This document shows positions 24,602 to 33,718 of a stretch of DNA of 64,000 bases, one piece after another. Position 1 is the stretch's first letter. Each line of letters opens with the position of its first letter. Made by a program: the position numbers and the translations under genes. This DNA comes from DASWJZ01 sp963805325 (GTDB lineage Bacteria > Pseudomonadota > Alphaproteobacteria > Rhizobiales > Afifellaceae). The stretch covers positions 56,599-120,598 of the forward strand of contig CAWDTS010000018.1 in the NCBI GenBank assembly GCA_963805325.1. The letters are read 5' to 3'. Below the pieces are notes generated by a model. The model was not told the origin of the DNA and made no database searches. It saw only the letters and a program-made list of their open reading frames with translations.

Positions 24602-25972
24602 TCAATTGCCTGCGTAGACGACTTTCGGGAGCCAGACCACGATCGACGGAAAGACGATGCAGAGCGCGACCGCGACCGCCTGCAGGCAGATGAAGGGAAT
24701 GGCGGAGCGGAAGATGATCCCCATCGAGATGTTCGGGGGCGCGACGCTCTTCAGATAGAACAGCGAGTAGCCGAAGGGCGGACTGAGGAACGCCATCTGC
24801 ATGTTGACGATGAAGATGACGCCATACCAGAGCGGCACGTCCGCCGAGTCGACGCCGGAAAACGAGAAGACGCCCTTGAACTCCAGGGCCTTCAGGATCG
24901 GCAGGAAGATCGGCACGGTGAGGAGCAGGATGCCGACCCAATCGAGAAACATCCCGAGCACGAAAAGGATCGCCATCATCAGCAGCAGCACGCCATAGGG
25001 CGGCAGGCCGGTGCCGAGGATCGAATCCGCGACGAAGGCCTGGCCGCCCTTCAGGATGAAGAAGCCGACGAACATGGTCGCGCCGAAGAAGATCCACATG
25101 ACCATGGCGGTCGCCTTCAGCGTGGCGAGGCCGGCGTCGCGGATGGTGTCCCAGGTGAGCCGGCCATGTGCGGCGCAGACGATGAAGGCGCCGAACGTGC
25201 CGATGCCGGCGGCCTCGACCGGCGTCGCGATGCCGAGGAAGATCACGCCGAGCACCAGGATGATGAGCAGCACCGGCATGATCGTGCCGCGCAGCAGGCG
25301 GAGCTTCTCGGCGAAGCTGACGCGCTCTTCCACCGGCAGCGGCGGCCCGAGCGCCGGGTTGATGGTGCAGCGCAGCGTGACGTAGCCGACATACATGCCG
25401 GAGAGCAGGAAGCCGGGGAACACGGAGCCGATCAGGAGCTCGCCGAGCGATTGCTGCGCGACGACCGCATAGACGATGGCCATCACCGATGGCGGGATCA
25501 GGATGCCGAGCGTGCCGCCGGCAAGGAGCGAGCCGCAGGCGAGCTTCGGATCGTAGTTCCGCTTGAGCATGGCCGGCAGCGCGATCATGCCCATCGTCAC
25601 CTCGGTCGCGCCCACGACGCCGACCATCGCGGCGAGCAGCGTGCACGAGATGACGGTCGCCGAGGCCAGCCCGCCCTTCAGGCCGCCGAGCCATTTATAG
25701 ACGACGTCGTAAAGCTCCTCGATGATGCCCGCCTTCTCCAGGATGGCGGCCATGAAGATGAACAGCGGCACGGCGGAGAGCTGGTAGTCCGTCATGAACG
25801 GGAAGACCCGCGACGGCAGCATGTTCAGCATCGCCGAATTGCCGAACAGCCAGAGGAAGAAGACCGCGAGGCTGCCGGTGCAGAACGCCATCGGCAGCCC
25901 GAGCATCAGGAGCACGCCCAGCCCGCCGAACATCAGGAGGCTCAGCCACTGGATCGGAAGGTCGAGCCCCAT
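24602..25972 (-). CDS. TRAP transporter large permease subunit (DctM-type)
   Basis: 456 residues, about 12 membrane helices. Typical DctM/YiaN stretches include GLPMAFCTGSLAVFFLWLFG at the start, VPLFIFMAAILEKAGII, GGTLGILIPPSVMAIVYAVVA and GMFLDWVGILLLTVPIFLPI. It is the channel/energy-coupling subunit of a tripartite ATP-independent (Na+-driven) importer in the inner membrane. Its start lies 3 bases from the stop of the small permease gene, so the pair is co-translated. The gene is full length, with no truncation. Confidence 0.92.
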   Translation of the reverse strand: MGLDLPIQWLSLLMFGGLGVLLMLGLPMAFCTGSLAVFFLWLFGNSAMLNMLPSRVFPFMTDYQLSAVPLFIFMAAILEKAGIIEELYDVVYKWLGGLKGGLASATVISCTLLAAMVGVVGATEVTMGMIALPAMLKRNYDPKLACGSLLAGGTLGILIPPSVMAIVYAVVAQQSLGELLIGSVFPGFLLSGMYVGYVTLRCTINPALGPPLPVEERVSFAEKLRLLRGTIMPVLLIILVLGVIFLGIATPVEAAGIGTFGAFIVCAAHGRLTWDTIRDAGLATLKATAMVMWIFFGATMFVGFFILKGGQAFVADSILGTGLPPYGVLLLMMAILFVLGMFLDWVGILLLTVPIFLPILKALEFKGVFSFSGVDSADVPLWYGVIFIVNMQMAFLSPPFGYSLFYLKSVAPPNISMGIIFRSAIPFICLQAVAVALCIVFPSIVVWLPKVVYAGN

Positions 25973-25975
25973 GCC

Positions 25976-27082
25976 TCAGGCGCTCCTTCCGAAGACGGTG
26001 GCGATATCGCGCATGAGCCGTGAAAAGCCCTGAAGAAGAAGAAGCGTGGCGCCAACCGGGATCATGAGCTTCACCGGCCAGTACTGAATTCCCCACTCCG
26101 TGAAGGAGCGCTCGCCGACCGACATCGCGTCACTCGCGAAGCGCCAGCCCGTGAACAGCATCGTGCCGACGAAGAGGAAGAAGAAGAAGGATGTGATGAC
26201 GTCGCAGATGGCGCGGCCGCGCACCGAAAGCTGGCTGTAGACGATGTCGACGCGCACATGCGTTTCGTCGCGATAAGCGTAGGCGCCGGCCAGCATGTAC
26301 TGCATGCCGAACATCAGGAACATGCTCTCATGCACCCAATTGGTGGGCGAGTTGAACACGTAGCGGGCGACGACCTCGTAGTAATAAGCGAAGACCGCAA
26401 GCACCGACCAATAGGCGACAAGCGATCCGACGGTGCGCACCAGCCAGTCGATGGCCTCAAGCCCCCGCACCGGCTGCTTGACCGGAGTGTCCGGCACCGC
26501 CGTTTCCAAAGGATGCGCCGCCAGAGGCGGAGGAGGAGGCGTCCAGCGCGCACGCTCGCGGCGCACCAGCCCCGGGATCAGCAAGGCGTCGCCGAGAAGA
26601 AGCAGGCCGAGAACGATCGCGGCGATACGCGCGTGCGTGTTGGCCGTTGTAAGGGCGGTTTGCGCCCCTGAGAGCGCGTCCCTTGCTGTTGTCGCCGCGG
26701 CATTCGCGTCCGCGATCCGTTGTTCGGCGCCTTCGGGCTGGCGCGTGGCGGTCGTCTGCGCGCGGGTCAGCAGTCGTTCAGTCTTCTGGCTCTCCGATCG
26801 CATGCGCGAGACGTCCTCGCGCGCATCGCGAATGTCGGCGCTGGTCCAAAGCACCGCGAAGAAGAAGGGGATGAACAGCAGGCCCCACGGGCTTCGCAGG
26901 TAGAACCGGTGCATGCCGATGAAGCCGGCCGTGACGAGGAAGAGATAGGCGAGGAAATAGTTGGGGCGGCCTGCGTCGTTGCGCTGCGCCTCGCGCCTGA
27001 CCAGCGCCACCGCGATGAGCGGGAAAAGAACGAGCACCGACCAGTAGACCCAATGCGGCAGGACGAAGGTCAGCGACGGCAT
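25976..27082 (-). CDS. TRAP transporter small permease (DctQ) fused to an N-terminal TM2-like and coiled-coil module
   Basis: 368 residues, roughly twice the usual DctQ size. Residues 8-85 hold three hydrophobic segments including GFIGMHRFYLRSPWGLLF, which looks like a TM2 domain (G..HRFYLG). Residues about 86-150 are hydrophilic and helical (DAREDVSRMRSESQKTERLL ... QTALTTANTHAR), likely coiled coil. A further helix (154-171), a proline-rich linker (PPPPP at 182-186) and the DctQ domain (207-368: AYWSVLAVFAYYYEVVARYVF, NWVHESMFLMFGMQYMLAGA, HVRVDIVY) follow. It stands between the solute-binding protein and DctM genes. The extension may tether or sense; its job is unknown. Start ATG 27082 has a weak ribosome-binding site, but the long in-frame extension looks protein-coding. 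Confidence 0.8.
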   Translation of the reverse strand: MPSLTFVLPHWVYWSVLVLFPLIAVALVRREAQRNDAGRPNYFLAYLFLVTAGFIGMHRFYLRSPWGLLFIPFFFAVLWTSADIRDAREDVSRMRSESQKTERLLTRAQTTATRQPEGAEQRIADANAAATTARDALSGAQTALTTANTHARIAAIVLGLLLLGDALLIPGLVRRERARWTPPPPPLAAHPLETAVPDTPVKQPVRGLEAIDWLVRTVGSLVAYWSVLAVFAYYYEVVARYVFNSPTNWVHESMFLMFGMQYMLAGAYAYRDETHVRVDIVYSQLSVRGRAICDVITSFFFFLFVGTMLFTGWRFASDAMSVGERSFTEWGIQYWPVKLMIPVGATLLLLQGFSRLMRDIATVFGRSA

Positions 27083-27146
27083 GAAGAAGGGCTGCCCCTA
27101 TCGGAGAGAAAAGCGCCCGCACGAAATCGCGCGGGCGCATGTCAGC

Positions 27147-28265
27147 CTAGAGGTTGATCGACAGGCCCTGGTACATGTCGGGCGTGACGTAGCCGACGGT
27201 CGGATTTTCCATCACCTCAAGCTGCAGCTTGAAGATTCTGGCAGCGTCCTTGTCCTTGTTCGCCCACTCGAACCAGATCGGAACCGCGATCTCCTGGAAC
27301 CGCTGCAGGTCCTCCGGCCCGAGCCGGTTGATCTCGATTCCGGCGTCGAGGAACTTCTGCCAGGCTGCCATGTCCGCTTCCTGGATCGCGCCGAAGTGGA
27401 CGTTGGAATAGACCTGGATCTCGCTCTCGATGAACTGCTTCATCTTGTCCGAAAGGCCGTTCCAGACATTCATGTTGACCGCGAAGTCCATCAGGTCGAC
27501 CGGCTGATAGACGGACATCAGGCCGGGCGGTCCCATGGAGATGTAGTTCGTGACCTGCTGGAAGCCGAGCGCCCAGTTGACCGCCGGACCGGTATAGTCG
27601 GCGGCGTCGATGGTGCCCTTCTCCAGCGCCGAGAAGACCTCGCCGCCCGGCAGCAGCGTCGTCTTGGCGCCTGCCTTCGCGAAGGTCTCGGCGATCATGC
27701 CGCCCGGCACGCGCAGCTTCAGGTCCTTGAAGTCGTCGAACGAGCGGATCGGCACCTTCGAGTGGATGATGTTCGGCCCGTGATGGATGCGATTGACGTA
27801 ATAAAGTCCCTGCGCCGCGTAGATGTCGCGGCAGACCTGCAGGCCGCCTTTCGAATAGAAGAAGATGTCCCATTCGTGCGGATAGCGCAGGCCCATCGTG
27901 TAGGAGCTCATGAACGCCGTCGCCGGCAGCTTGCCCGCCCAGTAGAGCGAGAACGAGTTCATCGCCTCGAGCACGCCGTTCTTGACGCCGTCGAAGAGCT
28001 CGAAGTCGCCCACGATCTCCTTCGCCGCGAAGGGCTGCAGCTCCAGCTCTCCGCCCGTCTTCTCCTTGATCGTGCCGCACCACGTCTTGAATGTCTCAAG
28101 CCCGACGCCCGCCGGCCACGAGGTCTGTACCTTCCACGTCGTCGTCTGCGCCTTCGCGGTGCCGATAAAGGGCGTAGCGAGTTGCGTGGTCGCAACCGCA
28201 GCTCCCGCGAGGCCGCCTGCCTTGAGGAGACGTCGCCGGGATAGGGGTGTTTTGATTTCGGTCAT
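27147..28265 (-). CDS. TRAP transporter solute-binding protein (DctP/TakP-like)
   Basis: 372 residues from ATG 28265, preceded by GGGAGGAAAACGGC. LSRRRLLKAGGLAGAAVATT is a Tat signal. The mature part WKVQTSWPAGVG, GELELQPFAAKEIV, LKLRVPGGMIAETFAKAG and GGEVFSALEKGTIDAADYTG follows the DctP family, closest by eye to the TakP/lactate group that binds 2-oxo or 2-hydroxy monocarboxylates. The arginine in RVPGG is the usual carboxylate anchor. It is the first gene of the transporter run (small permease 64 bases downstream), so a carboxylate solute is likely. Exact ligand is inference. Confidence 0.9.
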   Translation of the reverse strand: MTEIKTPLSRRRLLKAGGLAGAAVATTQLATPFIGTAKAQTTTWKVQTSWPAGVGLETFKTWCGTIKEKTGGELELQPFAAKEIVGDFELFDGVKNGVLEAMNSFSLYWAGKLPATAFMSSYTMGLRYPHEWDIFFYSKGGLQVCRDIYAAQGLYYVNRIHHGPNIIHSKVPIRSFDDFKDLKLRVPGGMIAETFAKAGAKTTLLPGGEVFSALEKGTIDAADYTGPAVNWALGFQQVTNYISMGPPGLMSVYQPVDLMDFAVNMNVWNGLSDKMKQFIESEIQVYSNVHFGAIQEADMAAWQKFLDAGIEINRLGPEDLQRFQEIAVPIWFEWANKDKDAARIFKLQLEVMENPTVGYVTPDMYQGLSINL

Positions 28266-28453
28266 GCCGTTTTCCTCCCTTACAATCCGAAGTCGTGGAT
28301 TGACGAGCCGTTGGCATCTGTGTGCCGATTTGCCCAACCGTTGACCGCGTGCGCCGCCAACGCTGAAAAACTGGCTGAAGGGGTCCGCTTTGGCAATAGT
28401 GGGATTTCAAACTACTCGCCCGCTGCGACTGACGCGCCGGAAGCGATCTTCGC

Positions 28454-29464
28454 TCAGCGGTATCCGCTTGCGGGATCGGTTTTGCCGCGGAAGACCCAGT
28501 AGGAATAGCCGGTGTAGGCGAGAATGATCGGGACGAGCACCACCGTGCCGACGAGCAGGAAGGAAAGGCTCTCGTCCGGCGCCGCCGCCTGCCAGACGGT
28601 GATCGAGCGCGGCACGACATAGGGAAAAACGCTAACCCCGACGCCGAGATAGGAGATCAGGAACAGCAGGATCGCCATGAAGAACGGCATCATCTGACGC
28701 CCTGCCGCGAGGCTTCTGAAAAGCCCAAGCGCGATCAGCAGCACGAGCAGCGGCACCGGCGAAAGATACGCGAGGTTCGGCCACGAGAACCAGCGTGTCG
28801 CGACGGCCGGCTCGACGAACGGCGTCCAGAGGCTAACGACGATCACCGCTACGAAGACCGCGATGCCGAGCGGTAGCGCAGTTGTGAACATGCGCTCCTG
28901 CAGGAGCCCTTTGGTCTTCATGATGAGGAAGCACGCGCCAAGCAGCGAATAGCCGAAAACAAGCGCCACGCCGGTGAATGCGCTGAACGGCGTCAGCCAA
29001 TCGAACCATCCCCCGGCATAGGCGCGGCCTTCGACCGCAACACCCTGGATGAAGGCGCCGAGCGCAATGCCCTGCGCCAGGGTGGCGACATAGGAGCCGA
29101 TGACAAAAGCCCAGGTCCACAGGCGTCGATGCCTTTCGTTCCGGTGGCGGAACTCGAACGCGACGCCGCGAAAGATGAGAGCGAGCAGCATGGCGATGAT
29201 CGGCGCGTAGAGCGCCGGCAGAAGCACCGAATAGGCGAGCGGGAACGCCGCCATCAGCCCGCCGCCGCCGAGCACAAGCCACGTCTCGTTGCCGTCCCAC
29301 ACCGGCGCGATGCTCGCGATCATCGTCTCCTCTTCCTCGTCGGTCGTCGCGAAGGGCGCTAGCATGCCGATGCCGAGGTCGAAGCCGTCGAGCACCACGT
29401 AAGCGTAGATCGCAAACGCGAGGATGGCGCTCCAGATGACGGCGAGGTCAGACAATTCGCTCAT
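28454..29464 (-). CDS. cydB: Cytochrome bd-type (CIO) ubiquinol oxidase subunit II
   Basis: 336 residues from ATG 29464, overlapping the subunit I stop as ATGA. LDGFDLGIGMLAPF, WDGNETWLVLGGGGLMAAFP and RGVAFEFRH are subunit II signatures, and nine or so helices run to VFPYVVPRSITVWQAA and GYSYWVFRGK at the C-terminus. It pairs with subunit I to form a quinol:O2 reductase in the inner membrane that does not pump protons but tolerates low oxygen, cyanide or NO. The short form and the subunit I features point to the CioAB branch. Confidence 0.93.
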   Translation of the reverse strand: MSELSDLAVIWSAILAFAIYAYVVLDGFDLGIGMLAPFATTDEEEETMIASIAPVWDGNETWLVLGGGGLMAAFPLAYSVLLPALYAPIIAMLLALIFRGVAFEFRHRNERHRRLWTWAFVIGSYVATLAQGIALGAFIQGVAVEGRAYAGGWFDWLTPFSAFTGVALVFGYSLLGACFLIMKTKGLLQERMFTTALPLGIAVFVAVIVVSLWTPFVEPAVATRWFSWPNLAYLSPVPLLVLLIALGLFRSLAAGRQMMPFFMAILLFLISYLGVGVSVFPYVVPRSITVWQAAAPDESLSFLLVGTVVLVPIILAYTGYSYWVFRGKTDPASGYR

Positions 29465-30864
29465 CGCGGTGCTCCCGGCTTCTCCATCGCCTGGACGGGC
29501 GTGATGCCGGCTGCGTGCATCGGCCCTTTGGGGTCTTCCTGCCCTGCCTCGGGATCGGCAGCGATGAGCCGGAGCAGGTACCAGATGCCGGTGCCGAACA
29601 CGAGGATGTAGACGAGCGCGAAGGCGAAAAGCGAGCCGGCGACGCCGGGCGCCCCGATCGGCGACGCGGAGTCCGCGGTCCTCAAGAGCCCGTAGACGGT
29701 GTAGGGCTGTCGGCCGGTTTCGGTAACGAACCAGCCGGCGAGCAGCGCGACCAGTCCCGACGGCCCCATCGCGAGCATGAAGCCGAAAAAGCGCGGCATC
29801 TCGTAGAGCCTCTTCTTGTAGCGAAGCCAGAGACTGAAGAACCCGGTGGCGATCATCAAAAGCCCGAGCCCCACCATCACGCGGAAACTCCAGAAGACGA
29901 CCGGCACTCGCGGCCAATCCTCGCGCGGCCAGCTCTTCAGCCCTTTGAGCGTCCCGTTCCACGCGTGCGTCAGGATCAAGCTTCCGAGCTTTGGCACCTC
30001 AATCGCGTAGCGCGTCTCGCCGGCAGCCATGTCGGGGATGCCGAAGAGGATCAGCGGCGCACCCGTCTGCTCGGCCTCGAAGTGCCCCTCCATCGCCGCG
30101 ACCTTGGCCGGCTGGTGCTCCAGTGTGTTCAGCCCGTGCTGGTCGCCTGCGATAAGCTGAATCGGCGCAACGACAGCGATGAGCCAGAGCGCCATCGAGA
30201 ACTGCGTGCGCGCGAGCAGCCCGTTTCGACCCTTGAGAAGTTGGTAGGCGCCGGCCGCGCCGACGAGGAAGGCGGTGGCGAGATAGGCGGCGAGCACCAT
30301 GTGCACGAGCCGGTAGGGAAAGGACGGGTTGAAGATGACGGCGAGCCAATCGGTCGGCACGAACTGGCCGACATCGTTCATCGCGTAGCCGGCGGGCGTC
30401 TGCATCCAGCTGTTCGCCGCAAGAATCCAGAAGGCGGAGAAGAGCGCACCGACGGCCACTGCGATCGTTGCGCCGAAATGCACCGCTTTAGGAACACGGT
30501 TGACGCCGAAGAGCAGGATTCCGAGGAAGCCGCCTTCCAGAAAGAACGCGGTCAGGACCTCATAGCCCATCAGCGGCCCGATTATCGGGCCGGTCTTGTC
30601 GGCGAACACGCTCCAATTCGTGCCGAACTCGTAGGAAAGCACGATGCCGGAGACGACACCCATGCCGAAGGTCAGCGCAAACGCCTTCACCCAGATGCGG
30701 AAGAGAGCGATGTAGCGCTCCTCGCCGGTGAAGAGCCACAACCCCTCAAGTACGGCGAGATAGCTCCCAAGCCCGATGGAGAGCGCCGGAAAAACGATAT
30801 GGAAGGAGACTGTGAAAGCGAACTGGATGCGCGCAAGAAGAATAGGATCGACGTTTTCGAACAT
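29461..30864 (-). CDS. cydA: Cytochrome bd-type (CIO) ubiquinol oxidase subunit I
   Basis: 467 residues from ATG 30864 (MFENVDPILLARIQFAFTVS); an in-frame ATG at 30885 adds 7 residues. Haem-ligand regions are visible: SFHIVFPALSIGLG (His for haem b595), MGYEVLTAFFLEGG (Glu), FPYRLVHMVLA (His of haem b558) and FWSFRVMVGLG (Met). The quinol loop after GDQHGLNTLEHQPAKVAAMEG is short, and GRQPYTVYGLLRT is typical, both as in cyanide-insensitive oxidase CioA rather than long-loop E. coli CydA. It is co-translated with subunit II and follows a MarR-family gene on the same strand. No cydX or cydDC is seen. Confidence 0.93.
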   Translation of the reverse strand: MFENVDPILLARIQFAFTVSFHIVFPALSIGLGSYLAVLEGLWLFTGEERYIALFRIWVKAFALTFGMGVVSGIVLSYEFGTNWSVFADKTGPIIGPLMGYEVLTAFFLEGGFLGILLFGVNRVPKAVHFGATIAVAVGALFSAFWILAANSWMQTPAGYAMNDVGQFVPTDWLAVIFNPSFPYRLVHMVLAAYLATAFLVGAAGAYQLLKGRNGLLARTQFSMALWLIAVVAPIQLIAGDQHGLNTLEHQPAKVAAMEGHFEAEQTGAPLILFGIPDMAAGETRYAIEVPKLGSLILTHAWNGTLKGLKSWPREDWPRVPVVFWSFRVMVGLGLLMIATGFFSLWLRYKKRLYEMPRFFGFMLAMGPSGLVALLAGWFVTETGRQPYTVYGLLRTADSASPIGAPGVAGSLFAFALVYILVFGTGIWYLLRLIAADPEAGQEDPKGPMHAAGITPVQAMEKPGAPR

Positions 30865-30998
30865 GCTTCCGGTCTCCCGCGGCAATCAAACCGTCGCGAT
30901 CACCGCCGCGCGAATGATGCGGGCGTCCTCCCGGATCGCCAAGCCTTTTCGTGCGCGAATTCATGTGCAGGAGTAGCCCGCTCCGACAGACGTCTTCG

Positions 30999-31451
30999 TC
31001 AGCCCACCCATCCGCCCGGCGGTGAGGCCGGAGCCCTCGAAGCATTCCTCGAGAGATTTCGCGTGACCGCCTGAAGCTGCTCTTTCAGGACGTTCGGGTC
31101 GAGCCGATCCAGAGCTTCCGCCTCAAGCTCGCGCCAGATCGCCTCGATTTTGTCGAGCTTGCCGCGCGCCTCTTCCGTCAGGCTGACGGCGATCTTGCGA
31201 CGATCGCGATCCATCACCTCCGTCGTGAGCAGGCCCGCGGCCGTCAACCGGTTCACCATCTTCGTCACGGTCGGGGGTTGGATCGAAAGCGCGCCGGCCG
31301 CTTCGCCCATGGTCATGCGCCCGTTCGTCGCGAGCAGCTTCAGAAGCGTGTCCTGCCCCGGATATAGTCCGATCCGTGCAAGAAGCTTCGCGGAGCGCAC
31401 GCGATAAGCGCGCGCCGCTTGCAGAAGCTCAAATGTGACCCGTTCGTCCAT
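30999..31451 (-). CDS. MarR family transcriptional regulator
   Basis: 150 residues. ARIGLYPGQDTLLKLLATNG is the MarR dimer/helix entry, MGEAAGALSIQPPTVTKMVNRLTAAGLL the winged helix-turn-helix with recognition helix PPTVTKMVNRL, and VMDRDRRKIAVSLTEEARGK the beta-wing (DRRxxxVxLT). MarR proteins repress nearby genes and respond to phenolic, oxidative or metal signals. It lies 134 bases before the quinol oxidase genes on the same strand and is divergent from the glgE operon, so either may be its target. No clear palindrome was identified in the 191-base divergent region. Confidence 0.88.
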   Translation of the reverse strand: MDERVTFELLQAARAYRVRSAKLLARIGLYPGQDTLLKLLATNGRMTMGEAAGALSIQPPTVTKMVNRLTAAGLLTTEVMDRDRRKIAVSLTEEARGKLDKIEAIWRELEAEALDRLDPNVLKEQLQAVTRNLSRNASRAPASPPGGWVG

Positions 31452-31642
31452 CCGATATTCCTGTCAAAGCGAGGAACACAGTTGGCTAAACATCTTTATG
31501 GCAACGTAGTTCCCGCGTCTGCATTGAATTGTAGGGTTCGCGGCCGATGCGCGCCTCGTCCGGCGCGCTCGCGACTTGCATGCAGCGTCGAAGTGGTATC
31601 GACTGGCAGGTGCTCGGCACTCGGCGTGCCGCGAAAGGGGTT

Positions 31643-33718
31643 ATGCAGGAACGAGCAAGACCAGAAAGAGAGATTTCGGCGCCCCAGAAGAGTCTCTCCA
31701 AGTCGAAAGAGGCGCAGACGGCAGCGTCAAAACCGCCCGATCCCGCCCTCGCCGCGCTTGCGGCAAACCGTGTGGTCATCGAAGGCGTGTCGCCCGAGAT
31801 CGATGGCGGGCGTTTCCCCGCCAAGGCAGCGGCCGGCGACGCCTTCGTCGTGGAGGCCGACATCTTCTGCGACGGCCACGACAAGATTGACGCGGCGTTT
31901 CTGATCAGACGAAGCGACGAAAGCGCGTGGCACGAAGCGCCGATGGCGTTCTTCGACAACGACCGTTGGCGCGGAAGCTTCGCGGTGGATGCGAATGCGC
32001 ATTACCGCTACACGCTGATCGCCTGGCGCGACCTTTTTTCTAGCTGGTGCGATGAGGTCGTTAAGAAGCGCGCCGGCCAGGTCCCGATCGCGCTTGAGCT
32101 GACGGAGGGCCGCTCGCTGGTCGAGGCCACGCTGAAAAGCAGCGACCGCGCGTCGCGCGTCGACAAAGAAGACCTGACGAAGCTCCTTTCAAGGCTCGCG
32201 GCGACTAACGACGAGGAGGAGCGCATCTCCTTGCTCCTTGCCCGCGACACCGCGGCGCTGATGAAGCGCGCCGGCATTCGCACCAACCTCACCCGCTATC
32301 CGCGCGAGCTTGAGCTTGTCGTCGACCGCAAGCGCGCCGCCTTCAGCGCCTGGTACGAGCTTTTCCCGCGCTCGATGTCCGACGATCCGAATCGGCACGG
32401 CACCTTCGACGACGTCATCGGCAAGCTCGGCTACGTCAGCGACCTCGGTTTCGATGTGCTCTATTTCCCCCCGATCCATCCGATCGGGCGGACGAACATG
32501 AAGGGCAGGAACAACAGCCTGACCCCCGAACCGGGTGATCCCGGAAGCCCCTATGCGATCGGAGCGAGCGAGGGCGGCCATGACGCCATCCTTCCGGCGC
32601 TCGGAAGCTTCGAGGATTTCGCCCGCCTCGTCGCCGCGGCGCGCGAGCACAGTCTTGAGATCGCCATCGACTTCGCCATCCAGTGCTCGCCCGACCATCC
32701 CTGGATCAAGGAGCATCCGGAATGGTTCGACTGGCGGCCTGACGGCACCATCAAATACGCCGAGAACCCGCCGAAGAAGTACGAGGACATCGTCAACGTG
32801 CATTTCTATCGCGGCGCGTTCCCGGAACTCTGGTATGCGCTCCGCGACATCGTGCTGTTCTGGGCCAAGCGCGGCGTCAAGATCTTCCGCGTCGACAATC
32901 CGCACACCAAGCCGATGCCGTTCTGGGAATGGATGATCGGCGAGGTTCAGAAGATATACCCCGACGCCATCTTCCTCGCCGAGGCGTTCACCCGGCCGAA
33001 GGTGATGAAGCGGCTCGCCAAAGTCGGCTTTACGCAGTCCTATTCCTACTTCACGTGGCGCAACACGAAGGCCGAGCTCACTGAATATCTGACCGAGCTC
33101 GCGACGACCGAGTGCCGCCACACCATGCGGCCGAACTTCTTCGTGAATACGCCCGACATCAATCCGGTCCCGCTGCAGACGAGCGGCCGCGCCGGTTTCC
33201 AGGCGCGCTTCTTCCTCGCCGCGACGCTCGGTGGGAACTACGGCCTCTATAGCGGCTTCGAGCTCTGTGAGGCGACGCCGGTTCCCGGCAAGGAGGAGTA
33301 CTTGAACTCCGAAAAATACGAGATCAAGGCGTGGGACTGGGATCGGCCCGGGCATATCCGTCCCGATATCCGGCTTCTGAACCGGCTCCGCAACGAACAC
33401 CCCGCGCTGCAATCCTTCGTCAACCTGAACTTCTACAACGCTTGGAACGACAACATCCTCTATTACGGCAAAACGACGCCGGAGAAGGACGACTTCCTCC
33501 TCTTTGCGGTGAACCTCGATCCGTATAATCCGCAAGACGCAGACTTCGAGGTTCCGCTTTGGGAGTTCGGCCTTCCCGACGAAGCGTCGATCCCGGCGGA
33601 GGATCTCGTGACCGGCGCGCAGTTCACTTGGCAGGGCAAGGTTCAGCACATGCATCTCGATCCGGCAGACCGTCCCTACATGATCTGGCGGCTCCACCCG
33701 CACGCGACGGTGCGCTGA
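31643..33718 (+). CDS. glgE: Alpha-1,4-glucan:maltose-1-phosphate maltosyltransferase
   Basis: About 691 residues from ATG 31643; earlier in-frame ATGs at 31547 and 31580 exist and the start is not certain. After an N-terminal beta domain, the GH13 core reads AAFSAWYELFPRSM, FPPIHPIGRTNMKGRNN, IFRVDNPHTKP (nucleophile Asp), IFLAEAFTRPKVM (acid/base Glu) and NTPDINP (third Asp), the exact GlgE pattern, which differs from ordinary amylases. It adds maltose units from maltose-1-phosphate to alpha-glucan in the cytosol. Its TGA shares one base with the ATG of the TreS-maltokinase gene (TGATG), so the GlgE pathway is co-translated. Confidence 0.93.
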   Translation: MQERARPEREISAPQKSLSKSKEAQTAASKPPDPALAALAANRVVIEGVSPEIDGGRFPAKAAAGDAFVVEADIFCDGHDKIDAAFLIRRSDESAWHEAPMAFFDNDRWRGSFAVDANAHYRYTLIAWRDLFSSWCDEVVKKRAGQVPIALELTEGRSLVEATLKSSDRASRVDKEDLTKLLSRLAATNDEEERISLLLARDTAALMKRAGIRTNLTRYPRELELVVDRKRAAFSAWYELFPRSMSDDPNRHGTFDDVIGKLGYVSDLGFDVLYFPPIHPIGRTNMKGRNNSLTPEPGDPGSPYAIGASEGGHDAILPALGSFEDFARLVAAAREHSLEIAIDFAIQCSPDHPWIKEHPEWFDWRPDGTIKYAENPPKKYEDIVNVHFYRGAFPELWYALRDIVLFWAKRGVKIFRVDNPHTKPMPFWEWMIGEVQKIYPDAIFLAEAFTRPKVMKRLAKVGFTQSYSYFTWRNTKAELTEYLTELATTECRHTMRPNFFVNTPDINPVPLQTSGRAGFQARFFLAATLGGNYGLYSGFELCEATPVPGKEEYLNSEKYEIKAWDWDRPGHIRPDIRLLNRLRNEHPALQSFVNLNFYNAWNDNILYYGKTTPEKDDFLLFAVNLDPYNPQDADFEVPLWEFGLPDEASIPAEDLVTGAQFTWQGKVQHMHLDPADRPYMIWRLHPHATVR

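Noticed and set aside
24569..26023. Plus-strand 484-codon frame rich in Asp, Glu, His and Arg over the TRAP permease
   Set aside because: It is a high-GC antisense shadow of DctM; its composition is that of reverse-complemented membrane protein codons.
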